A stretch of DNA of 64,000 nucleotides, from NCBI RefSeq assembly GCF_029227915.1, contig NC_079876.1, forward strand, positions 4,590,001 through 4,654,000, read 5' to 3'. Positions 50,401 through 63,235 of this stretch are shown here, one piece after another. Source of the stretch: Hydractinia symbiolongicarpus. Taxonomy: Eukaryota; Cnidaria; Hydrozoa; Anthoathecata; Hydractiniidae. Position numbers and translations under genes: made by a program. Position 1 is the stretch's first letter, and every line of letters starts with the position of its first letter. Under the pieces are notes generated by a model. That model made no database searches, had not been told where the DNA came from, and saw nothing but the letters and a program-made list of their open reading frames with translations.

Positions 50401-51128
50401 TCGCTATTTCTTCAGCGCGCGATAACGGCTAGGATTGGTTCCATAATATAAAAACGATTTTTTTTATCTTAATCACGTCAAATTAAGAAGAATGTTATTT
50501 CTTGGAGTCCAATTGTCTCATTTATCACATTTATCAGGTCACAGTCCAAAGTTAGTTCAATTAAGTCCAACAGTCAATCGTTTCATAGTTAAAAGCGTTG
50601 CAACCTAGTAATATTAGAAACATATCGCTAAATACATGTTGGTACGAATATGTGACCAAACCGTTGTAACTGAAACGGACTGACACCGTTAAAAAGTCAA
50701 TGGATTGTAGTTTTTGAAGCTGTAGCTACTTTTTCAGCGCGCGATAACGGCCAGGATTGGTCCAACAGTAAAATTTGACTTATTTATCTAATTTTTTAAA
50801 TGAAGCGCTACCACAGCTCCCAGTGTAATCGCTGATTTGCGGTAATCACGTCAAATTAAGAAGAATGTTATTTCCTGGAGTCCATTTGTGTCATCTATCA
50901 CATTGATCATGTCACAGTCCAAAGTTAGTTCAATTAAGTCCTACAGTCAATCGTTTCACTGTTAAAAGCGATGCAACCAAGTAATATCAGATAAATATCG
51001 CTAAATACATGTTGGTACGAATATGTGACCAAACCGTTGTAACTGAAACGGACTGCCACCGTTAGAAAGTCAATGAAATGTAGTTCTTGAAACTGTCGCT
51101 ATTTCTTCAGCGCGCGATAACGGCTAGT
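47474..51128. repeat. Ten-monomer unit, 3655 bp, copy 1
   Basis: Marks 47699, 48072, 48446, 48818, 49190, 49564, 49938, 50311, 50633, 51006; the next equivalent mark is 51354, so the period is 3655. It contains a 348-bp monomer, CAACCCTAG monomers (374 bp), the CAGACGG / TTTAAAAGG chimera near 49600 and one 322-bp monomer. It starts where ATTGGTTCCACAG joins at 47474. Confidence 0.87.
50311..50632. repeat. 322-bp deleted monomer (5 of 6)
   Basis: TCTTAATCACGTC junction near 50467-50479. Member of the 3655-bp ten-monomer unit; preceded by the monomer at 49938, which has the private mark variant TAAATGTTGG. Confidence 0.87.
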
Positions 51129-53218
51129 ATTGGTTCCACAGTAAAAAATGACTTTTTATCTTAAATCTTAAATGAAGTGCTACCACAGAGCCCAGTGTAG
51201 TCGCTGAGTTTCGGCAATCATTTCATATTAGGAAGAATGTTTTTTCTTGGAGTCCAATTGTCTCATCCAAAGTTAGTTCAACTAAGTCCCACAGTCAATC
51301 GTTTCACAGTTAAAAGCGATGCAACCTAGTAATCTGAGAATAATAACGCTGAACACATGTTGATATGAATATGTGACCCAGCTGTTGAAACTCTAACGGA
51401 CTGGCACCGTTAGAAAGTCAATGAAATGTAGTTTTTGAAACTGTCGCTATTTCCTCATTGCGCGATAACGGCTAGGATTGCTTCCAGAGTTAAAAATGAC
51501 TTATTAATCTAAATTTTTAAATGAAGCGCTACCACAGCGCCCAGTGTAATCGCTGAGTTCCGGCAATCATGTCAAATTAAGAAGAATGTTATTTCTTGGA
51601 GTCCAATTTCTTCATTTATCACATTTATCAGGTCACAGTCCAAAGTTAGTTCAATTAAGTCCCACAGTCAATCGTTTCACTGTTAAAAGCGATGCAACCT
51701 AGTAATATCAGATAAATATCGCTAAATACATGTTGGTACGAATATGTGATCTAACCGTTGAAACTATAACGGACCGGCACCGTTAGAAAGTCAATGAAAT
51801 GTAGTTTTTGAAACTGTCGCTATTTCTTCAGCGCGCAATAACGGCTAGGATTGGTCCCACAGTAAAGAACGACTTATTTATCTAATTTTTTAAATGAATC
51901 GCTACCACAGCGCCCAGTGTAATCGCTGAGTTCCGGCAATCACGTCAAATTAAGAAGAATGTTATTTCTTGGAGTCCAATTGTCTCACTTATAACATTTA
52001 TAAGGTCACGGTCCAAAGTTAGTTCAACTAAGTCCCACAGTCAATCGTTTCATTGTTAAAAGCGATGCAACCCTAGTAATATCAGATAAATATCGCTAAA
52101 TACATGTTGGTACGAAAATGTGACCCAACCGTTGAAAGTCAAACGGACTGACACCGTTAAAAAGTCAATGAAATGTTGTTTTTGAAACTGTCGTTATTTC
52201 TTCAGCGCGCGATAACGGCTAGGATTGGTCCCACAGTAAAAAATGACTTTTTATCTTAATTCTTAAATGAAGTGCTACCACAGAGCCCAGTGTAGTTGCT
52301 GAGTTTCGGCAATCATTTCATATTAGGAAGAATGTTTTTTCTTGGAGTCCAATTGTCTCATTCATCACATTTATCAGGTCACGGTCCAAAGTTAGTTTAA
52401 TTTAGTCCCACAGTCAATCGCTTCACTGTTAAAAGCTATGCAACCTAGTAATATCAGATAAATATCGCTAAATACATGTTGGTACGAAAATGTGACACAA
52501 CCGTTGAAACTCAAACGGACTGACACCGTTAAAAAGTCAATGTAATGTAGTTTTTGAAACTGTCGCTTATTCTTCAGTGCACGATAACGGCCAGGATTGG
52601 TCCCACAGTTAAAAATGACTTATTAATCTAAATTTTTAATTGAAGCCCTACCACAGCGCCCAGTGTAATCGCTGAGTTTCAGCAATCATTTCATATTAAA
52701 AAGAATGTCATTTCTTGGAGTCCAATTGTCTCACTTTCCCATTTATAAGGTTACAGTCCATAATCAGTTCAATTAAATCCCACACTCAATCGTTTCACTG
52801 TTAAAAGCGATGCAACCTAGTAATATCAGATAAATATCGCTAAATACATGTTGGTACGAAAATGTGACACAACCGTTGAAACTCAAACGGACTGACACCG
52901 TTAAAAAGTCAATGAAATGTAGTTTTTGAAACTGTAGCTACTTCTTCAGCGCGCAATAACGGCTAGGATTGGTCCCACAGTAAAGAACGACTTATTTATC
53001 TAATTTTTTAAATGAATCGCTACCACAGCGCCCAGTGTAATCGCTGAGTTCCGGCAATCACGTCAAATTAAGAAGAATGTTATTTCTTGGAGTCCAATTG
53101 TCTCACTTATAACATTTATAAGGTCACGGTCCAAAGTTAGTTCAACTAAGTCCCACAGTCAATCGTTTCATTGTTAAAAGCGATGCAACCCTAGTAATAT
53201 CAGATAAATATCGCTAAA

Positions 53219-53590
53219 TACATGTTGGTACGAAAATGTGACCCAACCGTTGAAAGTCAAACGGACTGACACCGTTAAAAAGTCAATGAAATGTTGTTTT
53301 TGAAACTGTCGTTATTTCTTCAGCGCGCGATAACGGCTAGGATTGGTCCCACAGTAAAAAATGACTTTTTATCTTAATTCTTAAATGAAGTGCTACCACA
53401 GAGCCCAGTGTAGTTGCTGAGTTTCGGCAATCATTTCATATTAGGAAGAATGTTTTTTCTTGGAGTCCAATTGTCTCATTCATCACATTTATCAGGTCAC
53501 GGTCCAAAGTTAGTTTAATTTAGTCCCACAGTCAATCGCTTCACTGTTAAAAGCTATGCAACCTAGTAATATCAGATAAATATCGCTAAA
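53219..53590. repeat. Additional monomer that separates the two domain F units
   Basis: A monomer with GAAATGTTGTTTTTG, the class of 52101-52472 (offset 1118, three monomers). In copy 1 the corresponding site at 49564 goes straight to the CAGACGG / TTTAAAAGG monomer. So either copy 2 gained a monomer by re-using its neighbour, or copy 1 lost one by fusion; the chimeric monomer at 49564 (GTTGAAAGTCAGACGG) favours loss by fusion in copy 1. Confidence 0.72.
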
Positions 53591-54337
53591 TACATGTTGG
53601 TACGAAAATGTGACACAACCGTTGAAACTCAGACGGACTGACACCGTTTAAAAGGTCAATGTAATGTAGTTTTTGAAACTGTCGCTTATTCTTCAGAGCA
53701 CGATAACGGCCAGGATTGGTCCCACAGTTAAAAATGACTTATTAATCTAAATTTTTAATTGAAGCCCTACCACAGCGCCCAGTGAAATCGCTGAGTTTCG
53801 GCAATCATTTCAAATTAAGAAGAATGTTATTTCTTGGAGTCCATTTGTGTCATCTATCACATTGATCATGTCACAGTCCAAAGTTAGTTCAATTAAGTCC
53901 CACAGTCAATCGTTTCATAGTTAAAAGCGATGTAACCTAGTAATATCAGAAAAATATCGCTAAATAAATGTTGGTGCGAATATGTGACCAAACCGTTTTA
54001 GCTGACACGGACTGAATCCGTTAGAAAGTCAATATAATGTAGTTTTTGAAACTGTCACTATTTCTTCAGCGCACGATAACGGATAGGATTGGTCCCACAG
54101 TAAAGAATGACTTATTTGTCTAAACTCTTAAATGAAGCGCTACCACAGCGGGCAGTGTAATCGCTGAGCTCCGGGAATCACGTCAAATTAAAAAGAATGT
54201 TATTTCCTGGAGTCCAATTGTCTCATTTTTCACATTTATCAGGTCACAGTCAAAAGTTAGTTCAATTAAGTCCCACAGCCAATCGTTTTATTATTAAAAG
54301 CGATGCAACCTAGTAATATCAAAAAAATATCGCTAAA

Positions 54338-54659
54338 TACATGTTGGTACGAATATGTAACACAACCGTTGTAACTCAAACGGACTGACACCGTTAGAAA
54401 GTCAATGAAATGTAGTTCTTGAAACTGTCGCTATTTCTTCAGCGCGCGATAACGGCTAGGATTGATTCCATAATATAAAAACGATTTTTTTTATCTTAAT
54501 CACGTCAAATTAAGAAGAATGTTATTTCTTGGAGTCCAATTGTCTCATTTATCACATTTATCAGGTCACAGTCCAAAGTTAGTTCAATTAAGTCCAACAG
54601 TCAATCGTTTCATAGTTAAAAGCGTTGCAACCTAGTAATATTAGAAACATATCGCTAAA
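54338..54659. repeat. 322-bp deleted monomer (6 of 6)
   Basis: TCTTAATCACGTC junction near 54495-54507, 4027 bp after the copy at 50311. Preceded by the monomer at 53965, again with TAAATGTTGG. GATTGATTCC here replaces GATTGGTTCC. Confidence 0.87.
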
Positions 54660-57644
54660 TACATGTTGGTACGAATATGTGACCAAACCGTTGTAACTGA
54701 AACGGACTGACACCGTTAAAAAGTCAATGGATTGTAGTTTTTGAAGCTGTAGCTACTTTTTCAGCGCGCGATAACGGCCAGGATTGGTCCAACAGTAAAA
54801 TTTGACTTATTTATCTAATTTTTTAAATGAAGCGCTACCACAGCTCCCAGTGTAATCGCTGATTTGCGGTAATCACGTCAAATTAAGAAGAATGTTATTT
54901 CCTGGAGTCCATTTGTGTCATCTATCACATTGATCATGTCACAGTCCAAAGTTAGTTCAATTAAGTCCTACAGTCAATCGTTTCACTGTTAAAAGCGATG
55001 CAACCAAGTAATATCAGATAAATATCGCTAAATACATGTTGGTACGAATATGTGACCAAACCGTTGTAACTGAAACGGACTGCCACCGTTAGAAAGTCAA
55101 TGAAATGTAGTTCTTGAAACTGTCGCTATTTCTTCAGCGCGCGATAACGGCTAGTATTGGTTCCATAATATAAAAACGACTTTGTTTATCTTAATTTTTA
55201 AATGAAGCGCTAACACAGCGCCCAGTGTAATCGCTGATTTACGGCAATCACGTGAAATTAAGAAGAATGTTTTTTCTTGGATTCCATATGTGTCATTTAT
55301 CACATTGATCAGGTCACGGTCCAAAGGTAGTTCAATTAAGTCCCACAGTCAATCGTTTCACTGTTAAAAGCGTTGCAACCTAGTGATATCAGATAAATAT
55401 CGCTAAATACATGTTGGTACGAAGATGCGACCTAACCGTTGAAACTCAAACGGACTGACACCGTTAAAAAGTCAATGAAATGTAGTTTTTGAAACTGTAG
55501 CTACTTCTTCAGCTCGCGATAACGGCTAGGATTGGTCCAACAGTAAAGAACGACTTATTTATCTAACTTTTTAAATGAAGCGCTACCACAGCGCCCAGTG
55601 TAATCGCTGAGTTCCGGCAATCACGTCAAATTAAGAAGAATGTTATTTCTTGGAGTCCAATTGTCTCACTTATAACATTCATAAGGTCACAGTCCAAAAT
55701 CAGTTCAATTATGTGCCACAGTAAGTTGTTTCACTGTTAAAAGCCATACAACTTAGTAATACCGGAAAAATATCGCTATATACATGTTGGTACGAATATG
55801 TGACTCAACCGTTGTAACTCAAACGGATTGATACTGTTAGAAAGTAAATGAAATGTAGTTTTTGAAACTGTCGCTATTTCTTCAGCGCTCGATAACGGCT
55901 AGGATTGGTCCCACAGTAAAGGATGACTTATTTACCTAAACTTTCAAATGAAGCGCTACCACAACGCCCAGTGTAATCGCTGAGTTCCGGCAATCACGTC
56001 AAATTAAGAAGAATGTTATTTCTTGGAGACCAATTGTCTCATTTATCACATTGATCAGGTCACAGTCCAAAGTTAGTTCAATTAAGTCCCACAGTCAATC
56101 GTTTCACTGTTAAAAGCGATGCAACCTAGTAATATCAGATAAATATCGCTAAATACATGTTGGTACGAATATGTTACCCAACCGTTGAAACTTAAACGAA
56201 CTGACCCCGTTAGAAAGTCAATGAAATGTAGTTTTTGAAACTGTCGCTATTTCTTCAGCGCGCGATAACGGCCAGGATTGGTCCCACAGTTAAAAATGAC
56301 TTATTAATCTAAATTTTTAATTGAAGCGCTACCACAGCGCCTAGTGAAATCGCTGAGTTTCGGCAATCATTTCATATTAGGAAGAATGTTTTTTCTTGGA
56401 GTTCAATTGTCTCACTTTCACATTTATAAGGTCACAGTCCATAATCAGTTCAATTAAATCCCACAGTCAATCGTTTCACTGTTAAAAGCCATACAACCTA
56501 GTAATATCAGAAAAATATCGCTAAGTACATGTTGGTACGAATATGTGACCCAACCGTTGTAACTCAAACGGATTGACACCGTTAGAACGTCAATGAAGTG
56601 TAGTTTTTGAAACTGTCGCTATTTCTTCAGCGCTCGATAACGGCTAGGATTGGTCCCACAGTAAAGGATGACTTATTTACCTAAACTTTCAAATGAAGCG
56701 CTACCACAGCGCCCAGTGTAATCGCTGAGTTCCGGCAATCACGTCAAATTAAGAAGAATGTTATTTCTTGGAGTCCAATTGTCTCACTTATAACATTTAT
56801 AAGGTCACAGTCCAAAATCAGTTCAATTATGTGCCACAGTCAATCTTTTCACTGTTAAAAGCCATACAACTTAGTAATACCGGAAAAATATCGCTAAATA
56901 CATGTTGGTACGAATATGTGACTCAACCGTTGTAACTCAAACGGACTGATACTGTTAGAAAGTCAATGAAATGTAGTTTTTGAAACTGTCGCTATTTCTT
57001 CAGCGCTCGATAACGGCTAGGATTGGTCCAACAGTAAAGAACGACTTATTTATCTAACTTTTTAAATGAAGCGCTACCACAGCGCCCAGTGTAATCGCTG
57101 AGTTCCGGCAATCACGTCAAATTAAGAAGAATGTTATTTCTTGGAGTCCAATTGTCTCACTTATAACATTCATAAGGTCGCAGTCCAAAATCAGTTCAAT
57201 TATGTGCCACAGTCAATCGTTTCACTGTTAAAAGCCATACAACCTAGTAATATCAGAAAAATATCGCTAAATACATGTTGGTACGAATATGTGACCCAAC
57301 CGTTGTAACTGAAACGGATTAACACCGTTAGAAAGTCAATGAAAAGTAGTTTTTGAAACTGTCGCTATTTCTTCAGCTAGCGATAACGGATAGGATTGGT
57401 CCCACAGAAAAAAACGACTTATTTATCTAAATTTTTAAATGAAGCGCTACCACAGCGCCTTGTGTAATCGCTGATTTGCGGTAATCACGTCAAATTAAGA
57501 AAAATGTTTTTTCTTGGAGTCCATTTGTGTCATCTATCACATTGATCGGGTCACAGTCCAAAGTTAGTTCAATTAAGTCCCACAGTCAATCGTTTCACTG
57601 TTAAAAGCGATGCAACCTAGTAATATCAGATAAATATCGCTAAA

Positions 57645-58017
57645 TACATGTTGGTACGAATATGTTACCCAACCGTTGAAACTTAAACGAACTGACCCCG
57701 TTAAAAAGTCATTGAAATGTAGTTTTTGAAACTGTCGGTATTTCTTCAGCGCGCGATAACGGCCAGGATTGGTCCCACAGTTAAAAATGACTTATTAATC
57801 TAAATTTTTAATTGAAGCGCTACCACAGCGCCTAGTGAAATTGCTGAGTTTCGGCAATCATTTCAAATTAAGAAGAATGTTATTTGTTGGAGTCCAATTG
57901 TCTCACTTATAACATTTATAAGGTCACAGTCCAAAATCAGTTCAATTATGTGCCACAGTCAATCGTTTCACTGTTAAAAGCCATACAACTTAGTAATACC
58001 GGAAAAATATCGCTAAA
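57645..58017. repeat. Perfect tandem monomer pair, first copy
   Basis: Compared base by base by eye with 58018-58390; I found no difference in 373 bases. Private variants shared by the pair: GTTACCCAACCG, GACCCCGTTAAAAAGTCATTG, CTGTCGGTATTTC, GAAATTGCTG, TATTTGTTGG. A chance 72-codon open frame (57884-58102, TTG start) spans the pair's junction; it stays open because GTTACC and CTTAAACG here lack the stop found in most other monomers. Confidence 0.85.
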
Positions 58018-58390
58018 TACATGTTGGTACGAATATGTTACCCAACCGTTGAAACTTAAACGAACTGACCCCGTTAAAAAGTCATTGAAATGTAGTTTTT
58101 GAAACTGTCGGTATTTCTTCAGCGCGCGATAACGGCCAGGATTGGTCCCACAGTTAAAAATGACTTATTAATCTAAATTTTTAATTGAAGCGCTACCACA
58201 GCGCCTAGTGAAATTGCTGAGTTTCGGCAATCATTTCAAATTAAGAAGAATGTTATTTGTTGGAGTCCAATTGTCTCACTTATAACATTTATAAGGTCAC
58301 AGTCCAAAATCAGTTCAATTATGTGCCACAGTCAATCGTTTCACTGTTAAAAGCCATACAACTTAGTAATACCGGAAAAATATCGCTAAA
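58018..58390. repeat. Perfect tandem monomer pair, second copy
   Basis: Identical by eye to 57645-58017. Flanks differ on both sides (ATCAGATAAATATCG before the first copy, GTGACTCAACC after the second), so the duplication involves one monomer only. It may be a very recent unequal exchange or an assembly artefact. Confidence 0.85.
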
Positions 58391-61300
58391 TACATGTTGG
58401 TACGAATATGTGACTCAACCGTTGTAACTCAAACGGATTGATACTGTTAGAAAGTCAATGAAATGTAGCTTTTGAAACTGTCGCTATTTCTTCAGCGCTC
58501 GATAACGGCTAGGATTGGTCCCACAGTAAAGGATGACTTATTTACCTAAACTTTCAAATGAAGCGCTACCACAACGCCCAGTGTAATCGCTGAGTTCCGG
58601 CAATCACGTCAAATTAAGAAGAATGTTATTTCTTGGAGACCAATTTTCTCATTTATCACATTTATCAGGTCAAAGTCCAAAATCAGTTCAACTATGTGCC
58701 ACAGTCAATCGTTTCACTGTTAAAAGCCATACAACCTAGTAATATCAGAAATATATCGCTAAATACATGTTGGTACGAATATGTGACCCAACCGTTGTAA
58801 CTGAAACGGATTAACACCGTTAGAAAGTCAATGAAAAGTAGTTTTTGAAACTGCCGCTATTTCTTTAGCTAGCGATAACGGATAGGATTGGTCCCACAGA
58901 AAAGAACGACTTATTTATCTAAATTTTTAAATGAAGCGCTACCACAGCGCCTTGTGTAATCGCTGATTTGCGGTAATCACGTCAAATTAAGAAGAATGTT
59001 TTTTCTTGGAGTCCATTTGTGTCATCTATCACATTGATCGGGTCACAGTCCAAAGTTAGTTCAATTAAGTCCCACAGTCAATCGTTTCATTGTTAAAAGC
59101 GATGCAACCTAGTAATCACAGAAAAATATCGCTAAACACATGTTGATACAAATATGTGAGCCAACCGTTGAAACTCACTCGGACTGGCACCGTTAGAAAG
59201 TCAATGAAATGTAGTTTTTGAAACTGTCGCTATTTCTTCAGCGCTCGATAACGGCTAGGATTGGTCCCACAGTAAAGGATGACTTATTTACCTAAACTTT
59301 CCAATGAAGCGCTACCACAACGCCCAGTGTAATCGCTGAGTTCCGGCAATCACGTCAAATTAAGAAGAATGTTATTTCTTGGAGACCAATTGTCTTATTT
59401 ATCACATTTATCAGGTCAAAGTCCAAAATCAGTTCAATTATGTGCCACAGTCAATCGTTTCACTGTTAAAAGCCATACAACCTAGTAATATCAGAAAAAT
59501 ATCGCTAAATACATGTTGGTACGAATATGTGACCCAAACGTTGTAACTCAAACGGATTGACACCGTTAGAACGTCAATGAAGTGTAGTTTTTGAAACTGT
59601 CGCTATTTCTTCAGCGCGATAACGGATAGGATTGGTCCCACAGTAAAGAACGACTTATTTACCCAAATTTTTAAATAAAGCGCTACCACATCGCCCAGTG
59701 TAACCGCTGAGCTCCGGCAATCACGTCAAATTAAGAAGAATGTTTTTTCTTGGAGTCCATTTGTGTCATTTATCACATTGATAAGGTCACGGTCCAAAGT
59801 TAGTTCAATTAAGTCCCACAGTCAATCGTTTCACTGTTAAAAGCGATGCAACCTAGTAATATCAGATAAATATCGCTAAATACATGTTGGTACGAAAATG
59901 TGACCCAACCGTTGAAACTCAAACGGACTGACACCGTTAAAAAGTCAATGAAATGTAGTTTTTGAAGCTGTAGCTTCTTCTTCAGCGCGCGATAACGGCT
60001 AGGATTGGTCCAACAGCAAAATTTGACTTATTTATCTGATTTTTTAAATGAAGCGCTACCACAGCGCCCAGTGTAATCGCTGAGTTCCGGCAATCACGTC
60101 AAATTAAGGAGAATGTTATTTCTTGGAGTCCAATTGTCTCACTTATAACATTTATAAGGTCACAGTCCAAAATCAGTTCAATTATGTGCCACAGTCATTC
60201 GTTTTACTGTTAAAAGCCATACAACTTAGTAATACCGGAAAAATATCGCTAAATACATGTTGGTACGAATATGTGACTCAACCGTTGTAACTCAAACGGA
60301 TTGATACTGTTAGAAAGTCAATGAAATGCAGTTTTTGAAACTGTCGCTATTTCTTCAGCGCTCGATAACGGCTAGGATTGGTCCCACAGTAAAGGATGAC
60401 TTATTTACCTAAACTTTCAAATGAAGCGCTACCACAACGCCAAGTGTAATCGCTGAGTTCCGGCAATCACGTCAAATTAAGAAGAATGTTATTTCTTGGA
60501 GACCAATTGTCTCATTTATCACATTTATCAGGTCAAAGTCCAAAATCAGTTCAATTATGTGCCACAGTCAATCGTTTCACTGTTAAAAGCCATACAACCT
60601 AGTAATATCAGAAAAATATCGCTAAATACATGTTGGTACGAATATGTGACCCAACCGTTGTAACTCAAACGGATTAACACCGTTAGAAATTCAATGAAAA
60701 GTAGTTTTTGAAACTGTCGCTATTTCTTCAGCGCGCGATAACGGATAGGATTGGTCCCACAGAAAAGAACGACTTATTTATCTAAATTTTTAAATGAAGC
60801 GCTACCACAGCGCCCTGTGTACTCGCTGATTTGCGGTAATCACGTCAAATTAAGAAGAATGTTTTTTCTTGGAGTCCATTTGTGTCATCTATCACATTGA
60901 TCAGGTCACAGTCCAAAGTTAGTTCAATTAAGTCCCACAGTCAATAGTTTCACTGTTAAAAGCGATGCAACCTAGTAATATCAGATAAATATCGCTAAAT
61001 ACATGTTGGTACGAATATGTTACCCAACCGTTGAAACTTAAACGAACTGACCCCGTTAGAAAGTCAATGAAATGTAGTTTTTGAAACTGTCGCTATTTCT
61101 TCAGCGCGCGATAACGGCCAGGATTGGTCCCACAGTTAAAAATGACTTATTAATCTAAATTTTTAATTGAAGCGCTACCACAGCGCCTAGTGAAATCGCT
61201 GAGTTTCGGCAATCATTTCAAATTAAGAAGAATGTTATTTCTTGGTGGCCAATTGTGTCACTTTCACATTTTTAAGGTCCTAGTCCCTAATCAGTTCAAA

Positions 61301-63235
61301 TAAGTCTCACAGTCAATCGTTTCACTGTTAAAAACCATACAACTTAGTAATACCGAAAAATATCGCTAAATACATGTTGGTACGAATATGTGACTCAACC
61401 GTTGTAACTCAAACGGATTGATACTGTTAGAAAGTCAATGAAGTGTAGTTTTTGAAACTGTCGCTATTTCTTCAGCGCGCGATAACAGATAGGATTGGTC
61501 CCACAGTAAAGAATGACTTATTTGTCTAAACTCTTAAATGAAGCGCTACCTCAGCGGCCAGTGTAATCGCTAAGCTCCGGCAATCACGTCAAATTAAGAA
61601 GAATGTTATTTCTTGAAGTCCAATTGTCTCATTTTTCACATTTATCAGGTCACAGTCCAAAGTTAGTTCAATTAAGTCCCACAGTCAATTGTTTCATTTT
61701 TAAAAGCGATGCAACCTAGTAATATCAAAAAAATATCGCTAAATACATGTTGGTACGAATATGTGACAGAACTGTTGTAACTCAAATGGACTGACACCCT
61801 TAGAAAGTCAATGAAATGTAGTTCTTGAAACTGTCGCTATTTCTACAGCGCGCGATAACGGATAGGATTGGTTCCATAATATAAAAACGACTTTTTTTAT
61901 CTTAATTCTTAAATGAAGTGCTACTACAAAGCCCAGTGTAGTCGCTGAGTTTCGGCAATCATTTCATATTAGGAAGAATGTTATTTCTTGGAGTCCAATT
62001 GTCTCACTTTCACATTTATAAGGTCACAGTCCATAATCAGTTCAATTAAATCCCACAGTCAATCGTTTCACTGTTAAAAGCCATACAACCTAGTAATATC
62101 AGAAAAATATCGCTAAGTACATGTTGGTACGAATATGTAACCCAACCGTTGTAACTCAAACGGATTCACACCGTTAGAACGTCAATGAAGTGTAGTTTTT
62201 GAAACTGTCGCTATTTCTTCTGGGCGATAACGGATAGGATTGGTCCCACAGTAAAGAACGGCTTATTTACCTAAATTTTTAAATAAAGCGCTACCACATC
62301 GCCCAGTGTAATCGCTGAGCTCCGGCAATCACGTCAAATTAAGAAGAATGTTTTTTTCTTTGAGTCCATTTGTGTCATTTATCACATTGATCAGGTTACG
62401 ATCCAAAGTTAGTTCAATTAAGTCCCACAGTCAATCGTTTCACTGTTAAAAGCGATGCAACCTAGTAATATCAGATAAATATCGCTAAATACATGTTGGT
62501 ACGAAAATGTGACACAACCGTTGAAACTCAAACGGACTGACACCGTTAAAAAGTCAATGAAATGTAGTTTTTGAAGCTGTAGCTACTTCTTCAGCGCGCA
62601 ACAACGGCTAGGATTGGTCCAACAGCAAAATTTGACTTATTTATCTAATTTTTTAAATGAAGCGCTACCACAGCGCCCAGTGTAATCGCTCAGTTCCGGC
62701 AATCACGTCAAATTAAGAAGAATGTTATTTCTTGGAGTCCAATTGTCTCACTTATAACATTTATAAGGTCACAGTCCAAAATCAGTTCAATTATGTGCCA
62801 CAGTCAATCTTTTCACTGTTAAAAGCCATACAACTTAGTAATACCGGAAAAATATCGCTAAATACATGTTGGTACGAATATGTGACTCAACCGTTGTAAC
62901 TCAAACGGACTGATACTGTTAGAAAGTCAATGAAATGTAGTTTTTGAAACTGTCGCTATTTCTTCAGCGCTCGATAACGGCTAGGATTGGTCCCACAGTA
63001 AAGGATGACTTATTTACCTAAACTTTCAAATGAAGCGCTACCACAGCGCCCAGTGTAATCGCTGAGTTCCGGCAATCACGTCAAATTAAGAAGAATGTTA
63101 TTTCTTGGAGACCAATTGTCTCATTTATCACATTTATCAGGTCAAAGTCCAAAGTTAGTTCAATTAAGTCCAACAGTCAATCGAATCATAGCTAAAAGCG
63201 ATGCAACCTAGTAATATCAGAAAAATATCGCTAAA

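Larger units (their letters stand above)
51129..55163. repeat. Eleven-monomer unit, ~4030 bp, copy 2
   Basis: Marks 51354, 51727, 52101, 52473, 52845, 53219 follow copy 1 at offset 3655. From 53591 on (53591, 53965, 54338, 54660, 55033) they follow it at offset 4027. The 372-bp difference is one additional monomer at 53219-53590. The unit ends near 55163, where TTCCATAATATAAAAACG replaces TTCCACAGTAAAAAATG. Confidence 0.87.

Noticed and set aside
57884-58102. 72-codon open frame on the plus strand with a TTG start
   Set aside because: It spans the junction of two identical monomers and stays open only because this subfamily lacks a stop common to others. It has no plausible start context and is satellite in content.
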